Below are positions 1 to 7,517 of a DNA stretch of 19,491 nucleotides, piece by piece; within the stretch, counting starts at the first letter, position 1, and every line of letters begins with the position of its first letter. The DNA lies in assembly GCA_900770345.1 (NCBI GenBank), contig CAAGKF010000308.1, positions 1-19,491 of the forward strand, in the 5' to 3' direction. The position numbers were made by a program, and so were the translations under genes. The stretch is from Lachnospiraceae bacterium (GTDB lineage Bacteria > Bacillota > Clostridia > Lachnospirales > Lachnospiraceae). Under the pieces are notes generated by a model. That model searched no databases. It was not told where the DNA came from and saw only the letters and a list, made by a program, of their open reading frames with translations.

Positions 1-90
1 ACCCCTTGAAGACGACGAGGTAGATAGGTTGGAGGTGGAAGTGCAGTAATGCATGGAGCTGACCAATACTAATCGGTCGAGGGCTTAACC
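1..90 (+). rRNA. 23S ribosomal RNA, 3' end (partial)
   Basis: The first ~90 bases are the conserved last stretch of bacterial 23S rRNA, including the segment around positions 59-90 (GACCAATACTAATCGGTCGA followed by GGGCTTAACC), which pairs with the 5' end of the molecule in the mature rRNA. The gene enters from the left edge, so only the tail is visible. The exact mature 3' end is approximate by a few bases. The following ~100 bases are purine-rich spacer with no 5S rRNA recognisable before the tRNA at 192. Confidence 0.93.
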
Positions 91-191
91 AGAAGGTTTA
101 GGGAAAAGAGAAGGTTTGGAAAATCGGAATTCAATATGTGGTTTTGAGGGTACGTAGGTATCTGAGGAAAAAGAGAAGAAAAGAAGGAAAT

Positions 192-263
192 GCGCGAGTG
201 GCTCAGGGGTGGAGCACCACCTTGCCAAGGTGGGGGCCGCGGGTTCGAATCCCGTCTCGCGCT
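192..263 (+). tRNA. tRNA-Gly (anticodon GCC)
   Basis: A full cloverleaf is visible. The acceptor stem GCGCGAG (192-198) pairs with CTCGCGC (256-262), with T263 as discriminator. The D stem is GCTC/GAGC, the anticodon stem CCACC (217-221) pairs with GGTGG (229-233), and the loop TTGCCAA gives anticodon GCC at 224-226. The T arm has loop TTCGAAT (244-250). CCA is not encoded. It lies about 100 bases after the 23S gene and just before a terminator, so it is probably the last gene of the rRNA transcript. Confidence 0.97.
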
Positions 264-272
264 TTTTTATTT

Positions 273-316
273 GTCGGAAGAACCTTGATTTTTCAAGGGA
301 TTCCGGCTTTTTTTTA
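273..316 (+). terminator. Rho-independent terminator of the rRNA/tRNA-Gly transcript
   Basis: The arms GTCGGAA (273-279) and TTCCGGC (301-307), with an inner CCTTGA/TCAAGG pair, form a long interrupted hairpin followed by eight T residues at 308-315. It is placed where the rRNA operon should end. Confidence 0.88.
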
Positions 317-396
317 TTTTGCAGGGGACAGTTCCACATAAAAAGCATATATTTACATGCTAAATTACAGAAAGATACTGGGAAGGAGGCATTAAA

Positions 397-690
397 GTGC
401 AGAAAGAAAAAACAAATGTAAAGCTTATTATCAGCGGGATGACTTGTGTGAACTGTCAGAATAGGATTGAAAAGAAACTGAAAGAGGCCGATGGAATTAT
501 AAGCGTGAGCGTCAGCTACAAAAACGGTACGGCACAAATTGGATATGAAGATGGAAAGATTTCATTGAATAAAATCATAGCTGATATAGAAAATCTTGGC
601 TATAAAGTGTTAAAGGAAAAGCAGAAATCAAATATTGTTAATCTAATCTATATGCTGGTTATCATTATTTCTCTATATGTGATGCTTTAG
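397..690 (+). pseudogene. HMA (heavy-metal-associated) domain, N-terminal piece of a broken metal exporter gene
   Basis: The reading frame starts with GTG 397, seven bases after a strong GGAAGGAGG site (381-389), and encodes 97 residues. Residues 8-75 form a heavy-metal-associated domain with the metal-binding GMTCVNC motif (C17, C20). Residues 76-97 are a hydrophobic segment. The frame ends at TAG 688-690, but the same frame continues at once with SMGILNFLVPSQLAD, the normal continuation of one long polypeptide in the clostridial HMA-TauE/SafE-cupredoxin family as I recall it. TAG most simply replaces a CAG glutamine codon. A free-standing CopZ-like chaperone with a C-terminal membrane anchor is the alternative reading. 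The start-site context is intact, so this piece is probably still translated. Confidence 0.75.
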
Positions 691-693
691 TCT

Positions 694-1062
694 ATGGGAA
701 TTTTAAATTTTCTTGTTCCAAGTCAGCTTGCAGACGCAAGAATGGGCTATGGTATGCTGTTCGTGATCGGATTGCTTACATCTGTTCATTGTATTGCCAT
801 GTGCGGCGGTATCAATCTTTCACAATGCATTCCCGGGTCAGGATATGATATAAAGGGAAAGAGTAAAAAGCAGCCGTCCTTTCTGGGTCGGGGTACTGAA
901 TGGATTCATGCCATGCGGCCCTTTGCAGTCCATGTGGATTGTGGCACTGGCATCCGGCAATCCGTTTACCGGAGCTTTATCCATGTTTCTGTTCAGCCTG
1001 GGAACTGTTCCTCTGATGCTGGGACTTGGTTCCATTGTAATTGTACTTGGAAAGAAATTTAA
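694..1062 (+). pseudogene. Broken TauE/SafE-like membrane domain, middle piece of the metal exporter gene
   Basis: This frame is the same as the HMA piece before it, separated only by the TAG codon. It encodes the first membrane helix of the transporter domain, with the family pattern SVHCIAMCGGINLSQC near residues 30-45. After about residue 45 the sequence jumps to a basic linker and then PSFL, with no second and third membrane helices; from memory of the family about 60-90 residues are missing, so an internal deletion is likely near 835-860. The frame is then lost in the GGG run at 885-887. Removing one G restores VGVLNGFMPCGPLQ, the conserved continuation. Codons after 887 in this frame (to 1062) are therefore out of frame. 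Confidence 0.8.
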
Positions 1063-1954
1063 GGATGCTGTTATGGCAGTGGGAGCTGTTCTGGTAATTG
1101 TACTGGGGCTTGCCATGTTTTCACAGGGAGGTTCCCTGTGCGGCTGGAACATGCTGGATCAGAGTAATATGGAAAATAATGAAGAAGCGGCGATCATTGG
1201 CGACGTGCAGGTGGTTAACAGTACATTGTCTCCGGGTCGTTATCCGAACATTACCGTTCAGGCGGGAATCCCTGTCAGGTGGATTATTAATGCGCCGAAG
1301 GGCAGTATAAACGGATGTAATTATAAAATTCTGGTCCGGGATTATGACATTGAATATGTTTTTCGGACAGGGGAAAATGTGATTGAGTTTACACCGGAAA
1401 AGACAGGTACAATCCGTTACAGCTGCTGGATGGGAATGATTCATGGAAATATTTTTGTGATAGATGGGGACGGGAGCGATGCGGCAATATCAGAAACGGA
1501 AATTAGAGTGCCGGTACCGGCAGGATATGTGATCCCTGCGGAGAAAATAGCTGTTGCCTCCTGTGATTCAGACGAAAATGGGAATGAAATGCAGAAAGTA
1601 AGTATTCAGCTGACAGATGAGGGATTTATGCCTGCGGTTGTTGTTCTGCAAAGCAACACGACAGCCATATGGAATATCAATAATCAGATAAACAGCGGCG
1701 GGACAGAATTGCTGGCGCCCTATTATTCTGCACGTCTGTCTTTGCCGGAAGGGTCAAATTCGCTGAGTCTGTATCCGTTAGAAAGCTTTGATGTGTCAAC
1801 AGGGGATAACCGCTATTACTGTTATGTAAAAGTTGTGGATGACCTTGACAGGATTGATGAAAATGCGATCAGGGAAGAGGCTGCTTCCTATGAAACGATG
1901 ATCTATCCGTCTGAGGTGTTTGAAAGCTCTGCAGGGTCATGCTGCAGCTACTGA
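887..1954 (+). pseudogene. C-terminal piece of the metal exporter: TauE/SafE helices plus two cupredoxin-like domains
   Basis: Read from 887 in the third-lesion-corrected frame (first ATG at 908, 348 residues onward). It starts with the conserved GFMPCGPLQ motif and three hydrophobic segments (about residues 5-85 from 908). A cupredoxin-like beta domain follows, with NGCN and YSCWMGMIHG near residues 135-180, the Cys and Met residues being likely copper ligands. A second, related beta domain follows (LTDEGFMPAVVVL onward), and a Cys-rich tail, SAGSCCSY. Known members of this family are annotated as TauE/SafE-family sulfite exporter or heavy-metal transport proteins; metal handling at the membrane, probably copper, is inferred from the HMA and cupredoxin parts. 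ATG 908 has no convincing ribosome site, so independent expression is doubtful. Confidence 0.8.
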
Positions 1955-2058
1955 CAGACATCCGATGCTTTTTGATGTATTTAAGCTCTGACAAGGGGAG
2001 GTCCGTCTGAATCGCTGTAATTTTAAAAAACTGATTTTTAAAGAAAAGCGAGATTGGA

Positions 2059-2087
2059 TTGAAAAGTTCGGAGTTTAACGGTATAAT
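2059..2087 (+). promoter_or_regulatory. Sigma-A type promoter of the response regulator gene
   Basis: TTGAAA (2059-2064) and TATAAT (2082-2087) are separated by exactly 17 bases. The predicted start of transcription (~2094) coincides with the left arm of a perfect inverted repeat. Confidence 0.82.
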
Positions 2088-2093
2088 TTTATG

Positions 2094-2119
2094 AGCAGTG
2101 ATACATGGTCATCACTGCT
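2094..2119 (+). promoter_or_regulatory. Perfect 9-bp inverted repeat at the transcription start (operator or 5' hairpin)
   Basis: AGCAGTGAT (2094-2102) and ATCACTGCT (2111-2119) flank an 8-base spacer. It is not followed by a T tract, so it is not a terminator. It begins where transcription from the promoter just upstream should start, so it could be a binding site for the response regulator encoded next (autoregulation) or a stabilising hairpin at the 5' end of the mRNA. Confidence 0.6.
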
Positions 2120-2148
2120 TCTAATGGTTTGGGAAAAAGGTGGGAACG

Positions 2149-2847
2149 ATGGTCCAGAGCGTACTGGTAGTAGATGATGAACCGATGATTCGGGATGCGG
2201 TATCTTCCTACATGGAAAAACAGGGCTGCAGAGTATACGCAGCTGATACCGGCCGGCAGGCGATGGAGATTTTTGAAAAGGAAGCGATCACATTTGTTAT
2301 TCTGGATTTGATGCTTCCGGATATAAGCGGTGAGGAAATCTGCATGATGATACGGAGAAAATCAAGAGTGCCGATCATTATGCTGACAGCAAAGACGCAG
2401 GAAGAGGATGTACTTAACGGACTTACCATAGGTGCTGATGATTATGTTACAAAACCTTTCAGTCTGAAGGAACTGTATGCCAGAATGAATGTGATTCTGC
2501 GCAGAGCTTCTGATGATCTGAGACCTCTGGCGGAAAAATGTTCATGGAATGACAATGACCTGAGGATTGATTTTGAGCATTATGAAGTTTATAAGACTGG
2601 AAAATTGCTTTCTCTGACCCCGATAGAATGGAAGATCCTGCTGGCTTTTGTCAGATATCCGAAAAAGAATTTTACCAGGAGTGAATTGATAGAGCTTATA
2701 TTTGAGCCGGAGTTCGACGGATATAACCGGGTTATTGATACCCATATCAAAAATCTGAGAAAAAAAGTGGAGGATGATCCCAAAAAACCGGTATATATAA
2801 AAACAGTTCATGGTGTCGGATACAAATTCGGAGGCGGTGATCAGTGA
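2149..2847 (+). CDS. OmpR/PhoB-family response regulator
   Basis: A 232-residue transcription factor of a two-component system. The receiver domain (residues ~3-115) has the acidic pair D9/D10, the phosphoacceptor D53 in LDLMLP, T80 in MLTA and K102 in TKPF. A winged-helix DNA-binding domain (~130-230) ends with the typical VYIKTVHGVGYKF. ATG 2149 is preferred over GTG 2140 because AAGG (2137-2140) then sits 8 bases upstream. All key residues and the length are normal, so the gene is intact, in contrast to its neighbours. The stop overlaps the GTG start of the kinase by four bases, showing translational coupling. From context it most likely controlled the metal exporter gene upstream; that is inference. 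Confidence 0.93.
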   Translation: MVQSVLVVDDEPMIRDAVSSYMEKQGCRVYAADTGRQAMEIFEKEAITFVILDLMLPDISGEEICMMIRRKSRVPIIMLTAKTQEEDVLNGLTIGADDYVTKPFSLKELYARMNVILRRASDDLRPLAEKCSWNDNDLRIDFEHYEVYKTGKLLSLTPIEWKILLAFVRYPKKNFTRSELIELIFEPEFDGYNRVIDTHIKNLRKKVEDDPKKPVYIKTVHGVGYKFGGGDQ

Positions 2848-3107
2848 AGCACTATAATCTGCGGACGGTGATTGCGGTTCGATTTGCTTTGATCGTGCTT
2901 GTTGTTATATTTTTGATTAGTATTGCATCGAATATTTTAATCAGTATGCAGTTTGAACGATACATTAAAGAACAGCAGAGCAGAAAAGCGGAAGAAATGG
3001 CATTTAATTTATCTCATCAGTATAACAATATGTCCGGTCAATGGAACATTGACTATATTCATGGTCTTGGCATGTATGCGCTGAATGAAGGATATTTGAA
3101 GCACTGA
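2844..3107 (+). pseudogene. Histidine kinase, N-terminal fragment
   Basis: GTG 2844 overlaps the stop of the response regulator gene. The fragment has a first membrane helix (residues ~10-33) and the start of an extracytoplasmic region rich in charged residues. The frame then runs from GYLKH into TGA at 3105-3107. In the neighbouring frame the sequence from 3095 onward reads FEALNRILAAVGILSLTG, which is the approach to and start of the second membrane helix of such a kinase. So the sensor loop between the two helices is largely absent, and the junction near 3090-3100 is out of frame. Confidence 0.82.
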
Positions 3108-3139
3108 ACAGGATACTGGCAGCAGTCGGGATCCTTTCT

Positions 3140-4000
3140 TTGACGGGAGCTGTCATTATGGGATTGATTTTTGCGAACGATCTTACAAAGCCCATTGCGA
3201 AAACAGTGGAGATTGCCGGGCAGATTTCCGATGGCGATTACAGTATCCGTTTTGAGGAAAATGTCAGGACAAAGGAATTGCTGGGGCTTTCACGGGCCGT
3301 AAATCATATGGCAGAGTCTCTGGAAAAACAGGAAAATATGCGAAAGCGTCTGACGTCAGATATAGCACATGAGCTAAGGACTCCTCTGGCCAATGTGTCC
3401 TCTTATCTGGAGGCTCTCATCGAAGGAGTGTGGGAACCTACGCAGGAGCGTCTGCAGAATTGTTACGATGAACTGAACAGAATTTCAAAACTTGTTTCTG
3501 ATCTGGAACGGCTGAAGCAGGTGGAGAATGAAAACCTGAAGCTTTATAAAACAGAGGAAGATTTACTGGAACTGGCGCAGTGCTCAGTTAAATGCTTTGC
3601 AAAGCAGATGGAAGATAAAAGGCTTCGCTGTATAGTTGCCGGCGAGCATTTGCCAGTCTGCGTTGATCGGGGCAGAATGCAGCAGGTGATCACCAACCTG
3701 ATTTCCAACGCAGTCAAATATTCCGGTGAAAACAGCAGCATACGGATCCTGGTGGAAAACAGATCGGATGCCGCTGTTCTGCAGGTAGAGGATGATGGAA
3801 TCGGAATTTCTCAGGAGGATTTAAAGCTGATTTTTGAGCGATTCTATCGTACTGACAGATCGAGAAACCGGAGGACCGGCGGAGCAGGAATCGGACTTAC
3901 GATAGCAAGGGCGATTGTACAGGCCCACGGCGGAAGAATATCGGTAAAAAGTGAGATCGGGAAAGGAAGCTGTTTTTGCGTAATTCTGCCCTGGATTTGA
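3140..4000 (+). pseudogene. Histidine kinase, HAMP and catalytic part, out of frame with its N-terminus
   Basis: The kinase body is complete: end of the second membrane helix, a HAMP linker (TKPIAKTVEIAGQISDGDYS), the phosphoacceptor helix with H-box DIAHELRTPLANVSS, N-box NLISNAVKYS, G1 box VEDDGIGIS, the FERFYRTDRSR lid, and G2 box GGAGIGLTIA. The open frame extends back to 3095 but lacks the first membrane helix and the sensor. A possible reinitiation site is ATG 3158 with GGGAG (3145-3149) eight bases upstream; this would make a soluble HAMP-kinase of about 280 residues without a signal input. Alternatively the protein is not made. The partner regulator at 2149 is intact. Confidence 0.85.
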
Positions 4001-4032
4001 GTGGAATTGCTTGTACATGAGGATTGAAATGT

Positions 4033-4058
4033 GTTTTCGGGCATACTGATCCGAAAAC
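4033..4058 (+). promoter_or_regulatory. Perfect 8-bp inverted repeat between the kinase and iadA
   Basis: GTTTTCGG (4033-4040) and CCGAAAAC (4051-4058) surround a 10-base spacer, about 35 bases before the iadA start. No T tract follows, so it is a weak candidate for a terminator; an operator for iadA-yfcC is equally possible. I see no convincing sigma-A promoter between the kinase and iadA. Confidence 0.45.
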
Positions 4059-4093
4059 TGGAAAACATTATATGATTAGGGGGAATGCAGAAA

Positions 4094-5266
4094 ATGTATT
4101 TAATTAAAAATGTCCGTGTATTTTCACCGGAGGATCTGGGGAGCATGGATGTGCTTGTGGGAGGAGGACAGATCTTAAAGATGGCAGAGCATCTTCCCAC
4201 AGAGACGGCTTACGGCGTAGAGGAAATAGACGGAGCGGGGAAGCTTTTAATGCCGGGTCTGATCGACGCCCATGTCCACATCCTGGGCGGTGGAGGAGAA
4301 GGCGGCGCCAGAACGAGAACGCCGGAGATCATGCTGACGGATATTATTTCGGGCGGTGTGACTACCGTTGTGGGATGTCTGGGAACAGACGGCTGTACAA
4401 GAACCATGACAAATCTTCTGGCGAAAGCCGGAGGTCTGGAAGAAGAGGGAATTACTGCCTATGTGTATACCGGTTCTTATCAGGTCCCGGTGAGGACGCT
4501 GACAGGAAATATTATGGATGATATTATTCTTCTGGACAAAGTGGTGGGAACAGGAGAGATTGCCATTTCCGATCACCGTTCTTCACAGCCCACCAGAGAA
4601 GAATTTGCGAAGATCGTTGCGGATACAAGAGTGGGCGGAATTTTATCTGCCAAGGCCGGTCTTGTAAATATTCACATGGGTGACGGGAAAGAAAAGCTGG
4701 ACTTTCTCAGGTATGTGCTTGAGAATACCCAGATTCCACCCTCCAATATGCTGCCGACTCATATCAACCGCAGCCGTGTACTGATGGAGGATGGCATTGA
4801 CTATGCCAAAACGCTGGGAGGATATATTGATCTGACCACCAGCTCTGATCCGGATTTTCTGGAACCGGAGGAGGTAAAGGCCAGTACCGGACTTAAAATG
4901 GCCCTGGATGCAGGTGTTTCTGCGGATCATATAACATTTTCATCGGACGGACAGGGAAGTCTGCCCATATTTGCCCCGGATGGAACATTTGTGGGACTGG
5001 GAGTGGGAAAGGTATCTTCCCTGTACCGGGAAATGAGGGATGCCGTATTAAAGGACGGAGTGTCTTTGACGGATGCGTTAAAGCCGGTTACCCGGAATCC
5101 GGCGTTCCTGCTTAAGCTGGAAAATAAGGGAAAGGTGGCTGAAGGCGCGGATGCCGATCTGGTGATGGCTGATGAGGAGACGCTGGAGATCGATACGGTC
5201 ATTGCAAAGGGAACGGTGATGATCCGGGGAAAACAGGTTCTTGTAAAGGGAACCTTTGAAAGATAA
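4094..5266 (+). CDS. iadA: Beta-aspartyl (isoaspartyl) dipeptidase, amidohydrolase family
   Basis: A 390-residue cytoplasmic metal-dependent hydrolase that splits beta-aspartyl dipeptides left over from degradation of damaged proteins. The sequence tracks E. coli IadA throughout: an N-terminal beta strand region, the metal-binding HVH (H60, H62) followed by ILGGGGEGG, RTPE, GCLGTDG, SDHRSSQPT, GDGKEKL, LPTHINR and SSDGQGS (catalytic Asp). ATG 4094 is chosen over ATG 4085 because GGGGG (4079-4083) is then 10 bases away rather than 1. At the place of the carbamylated bridging lysine of the E. coli enzyme (K162 as I recall) this protein seems to have E155; a carboxylate could bridge the metals directly. 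The carrier gene starts 22 bases downstream, which suggests uptake and cleavage of isoaspartyl peptides in one operon. Confidence 0.93.
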   Translation: MYLIKNVRVFSPEDLGSMDVLVGGGQILKMAEHLPTETAYGVEEIDGAGKLLMPGLIDAHVHILGGGGEGGARTRTPEIMLTDIISGGVTTVVGCLGTDGCTRTMTNLLAKAGGLEEEGITAYVYTGSYQVPVRTLTGNIMDDIILLDKVVGTGEIAISDHRSSQPTREEFAKIVADTRVGGILSAKAGLVNIHMGDGKEKLDFLRYVLENTQIPPSNMLPTHINRSRVLMEDGIDYAKTLGGYIDLTTSSDPDFLEPEEVKASTGLKMALDAGVSADHITFSSDGQGSLPIFAPDGTFVGLGVGKVSSLYREMRDAVLKDGVSLTDALKPVTRNPAFLLKLENKGKVAEGADADLVMADEETLEIDTVIAKGTVMIRGKQVLVKGTFER

Positions 5267-5288
5267 CAGACAGAAGGAGATTTTGAAA

Positions 5289-6803
5289 ATGGAAAAGAAA
5301 AAAAGGGCATTCCAGATGCCGCACACGTACATTATTATATTCTGTGTAATCCTGTTTGCGGCTTTTCTGACTGTATTTATCCCGCTGGGAAAATATGAGA
5401 CAAAAGAGGTCACATACATGCAGAACGGAACAGAGAAGACAAGAACTGTTCTGGACCCTGATAGCTTCCAGTATATACTGGACGAAAATGGAAACAAGGT
5501 GACGAAGGTAGCCCCTCTCTTCGGAACGGAAGATTTTGGCGGTCAGGGTATTTTAAACTATGTATTTGAAGGAATGACCGTGGGTGACAAATGGGGAACG
5601 GCTGTAGGAATCATTGCATTCATTCTGGTTGTGGGCGGAGCTTTTGGAATTGTTCTGAAAACAGGAGCCGTGGACAGCGGAATCATGAGAGTTATTGCTA
5701 TGACAAACGGGCGGGAGATCATGCTGATTCCGATCCTGATCGTGCTGTTTTCACTGGGAGGAGCCGTATTCGGAATGGGAGAGGAAGCGATTCCCTTTGT
5801 AATGATCCTGGTCCCAATGTTTATAGCCATGGGGTATGATGCGGTTGTCGGCATTATGTGCTCCTATGTGGCTACACAGATCGGTTTCGGAACATCCTGG
5901 CAGAATCCCTTCAGCCTTGCGGTGGCTCAGGGAGTTTCCGGCATTCCTGTTATGTCCGGTGCCTGGTTCCGTATTCCGCTGTGGATATGCTTCACGACCG
6001 CTACTATTATCTTTACCATGCGATATGCAGTAAAGGTAAAAAAGAATCCCAGGATATCGGTGGCTTATGAGTCAGATGAGGCGTACAGACAGGAATTTGC
6101 CGGCAAGGGCAGCGAAATGCCGCCGTTTACTCTGGGACATAAGCTGGTTCTGCTGACAGTGGCGGCCTGTATGGTCTGGACGATCTGGGGCGTTGTGACC
6201 CAGGGCTACTATATTCCGGAGATTGCTTCACAATTCTTTGTAATGGGTCTGGCAGCCGGTATTATCGGTGTGATCTTCCATCTGAATGATATGAGTGTCA
6301 ACGACATTGCAACTTCCTTTGATAAGGGAGCTGCCGATCTGTTAGGCGCCGCCATGTGTGTAGGTATGGCACAGGGTATTATTATTGTTTTGGGCGGTAC
6401 CAGTGCAACAGACGGAACTGTACTCAATACGATCCTTCACAGCATCAGCGAGGGAATGAAGAATTTCCCGCCGATGGTATCAGCATGGCTGATGTATGTA
6501 TTCCAGTCCGTATTCAATTTCTTTGTCGTGTCCGGTTCCGGACAGGCGGCACTGACCATGCCGGTAATGGCTCCTCTTTCCGATCTGGTCGGTGTGGAGA
6601 GACAGGTTGCGGTTGTAGCCTTTCAGCTGGGCGATGCCTTCACAAACTTTATTGTTCCGACCTCCGGCTGTCTGCTGGGAGCTCTGGCCGGTGCAAAGCT
6701 TGCCTGGGGAAAATGGGCAAAGTTTCAGATCAAATTTCAGGCTATGCTTTTTATAATGGCATCGGCAACAATGATTCTTGCGGTTTTAGTGGGACTTTCA
6801 TAA
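5289..6803 (+). CDS. yfcC: YfcC-family membrane carrier
   Basis: A 504-residue polytopic membrane protein with about 12 hydrophobic segments, closely following E. coli YfcC (DcuC/ion-transporter superfamily): GTAVGIIAFILVVGGAFGIV, FSLGGAVFGMGEEAIPF, TQIGFGTSWQNPFSLAVAQG, VVTQGYYIPEIASQFF and NFFVVSGSGQAALTMP are all conserved. The start is ATG 5289, eight bases after AGAAGGAGA (5272-5280); an in-frame TTG at 5256 would overlap iadA and lacks a site. Between helices 1 and 2 is an outward loop of about 70 residues. The family is thought to move amino acids, peptides or dicarboxylates; the substrate is not proven. Pairing with iadA suggests aspartyl peptides or their products. The long terminator at 6831 follows. 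Confidence 0.9.
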   Translation: MEKKKRAFQMPHTYIIIFCVILFAAFLTVFIPLGKYETKEVTYMQNGTEKTRTVLDPDSFQYILDENGNKVTKVAPLFGTEDFGGQGILNYVFEGMTVGDKWGTAVGIIAFILVVGGAFGIVLKTGAVDSGIMRVIAMTNGREIMLIPILIVLFSLGGAVFGMGEEAIPFVMILVPMFIAMGYDAVVGIMCSYVATQIGFGTSWQNPFSLAVAQGVSGIPVMSGAWFRIPLWICFTTATIIFTMRYAVKVKKNPRISVAYESDEAYRQEFAGKGSEMPPFTLGHKLVLLTVAACMVWTIWGVVTQGYYIPEIASQFFVMGLAAGIIGVIFHLNDMSVNDIATSFDKGAADLLGAAMCVGMAQGIIIVLGGTSATDGTVLNTILHSISEGMKNFPPMVSAWLMYVFQSVFNFFVVSGSGQAALTMPVMAPLSDLVGVERQVAVVAFQLGDAFTNFIVPTSGCLLGALAGAKLAWGKWAKFQIKFQAMLFIMASATMILAVLVGLS

Positions 6804-6830
6804 AATATAATAGTATGATATTAGACGCAG

Positions 6831-6881
6831 ACAAAAAGCAGAGGCCGGCTGTAGGAGATACAGCCGGTTTCTGCTTTTTGT
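6831..6881. terminator. Long bidirectional terminator between convergent genes
   Basis: ACAAAAAGCAGA (6831-6842) pairs with TCTGCTTTTTGT (6870-6881), and CCGGCTGTA (6845-6853) with TACAGCCGG (6859-6867); the two GG/TT positions between them can form wobbles, giving an essentially continuous 23-bp stem with a 5-base loop. T runs on both strands let it serve both yfcC and the minus-strand gene that ends 30 bases away. Confidence 0.92.
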
Positions 6882-6911
6882 ATTACGGGATGTCACTTGT
6901 ATCATAGACTG

Positions 6912-7427
6912 TCAGGAGATTCCATCTTCGCAGAACACTACGATCAGCTCAGGTGAGGTCTGAGGCGGGATGCTGCGGGTGGTAGTGCGGTAAATCACAA
7001 GGAGGAGCTTGCCGGAAAGAGCGCCGCCGAAGGGCTGACCGTTGGGCAGAATAATTCTGGTACGGCCGGAAAGATTCAGCTGCAGCGTGTTGTCGGTATC
7101 TGCCAGCTGGCTGCCGGAGGCAGTCTGAGTAAAGACGTCCAGAGCAGCAAATGTCCCGGAAGGAGTATGGGCGGCAGCAACAGCCCGGTATTGAGGCGGA
7201 TAAATCAGAGGTACCGGAGCTGAAGAGGAATAGAAAAAGGTTGCCTGCTGTCCTACATTGAGAGGTCTGCTGTTTAAAACGTAAACGGATCCGTCCAGTA
7301 CAAGATTAACGATCCCCTGTTCCTCACTCTGCAGGGTGAACATAAGACTGCAGCCAATCCGGGCCGGATCGGTGCTGAACCAGTCAATTTGTGTGATCCT
7401 TCCGGATACAGATGTGTATAAAGACAT
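6912..7427 (-). CDS. Hypothetical beta-rich protein with two similar halves
   Basis: I do not recognise this 171-residue protein. It has a good start: on the minus strand GGAG lies six bases before ATG at 7427. There is no signal peptide or membrane helix. It is rich in hydrophobic/polar alternation typical of beta barrels. Residues ~41-82 (LVLDGSVYVL, RPLNVGQQATFFY, PLIYPPQYRA) and ~115-164 (LNLSGRTRIIL, QPFGGALSGKLLLVIY, IPPQTSPELIVV) share the order of L-x-L-x-G, a Pro/Gly turn, an aromatic Tyr and a PP motif, which suggests two diverged copies of a small OB-like fold. It stands alone, convergent with yfcC and divergent from the ABC importer genes, with its own putative promoter. Function unknown; a cytoplasmic binding role is only a guess. 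Confidence 0.8.
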   Translation of the reverse strand: MSLYTSVSGRITQIDWFSTDPARIGCSLMFTLQSEEQGIVNLVLDGSVYVLNSRPLNVGQQATFFYSSSAPVPLIYPPQYRAVAAAHTPSGTFAALDVFTQTASGSQLADTDNTLQLNLSGRTRIILPNGQPFGGALSGKLLLVIYRTTTRSIPPQTSPELIVVFCEDGIS

Positions 7428-7489
7428 AATGATCTCCAGGAAAGCTTTGTCATAACAGTATATGGCGGGAACAGGGCGTTAATGACCGG

Positions 7490-7517
7490 AAAATACTGTC
7501 CTGCATTAATACGTCAA
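7490..7517 (-). promoter_or_regulatory. Putative promoter of the minus-strand hypothetical gene
   Basis: On the minus strand TTGACG (7517-7512) and TATTTT (7495-7490) are 16 bases apart, placing the transcription start about 55 bases before the ATG at 7427. The -35 match is good and the -10 is weak. Confidence 0.45.

Noticed and set aside
345..360. Imperfect palindrome GCATATATTTACATGC before the HMA gene as a copper-repressor operator
   Set aside because: Only 12 of 16 positions are symmetric, it does not match the CopY-type TACANNTGTA box, and no good promoter lies with it.
138..421. Short plus-strand frames and a minus-strand 150-codon frame over the tRNA-Gly region
   Set aside because: They run through a certain tRNA and terminator and have no ribosome sites or recognisable protein features.
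2030..2058. A/T-rich stretch after the exporter pseudogene as a terminator
   Set aside because: The A and T runs do not form a GC-containing stem and no clear hairpin precedes a T tract.
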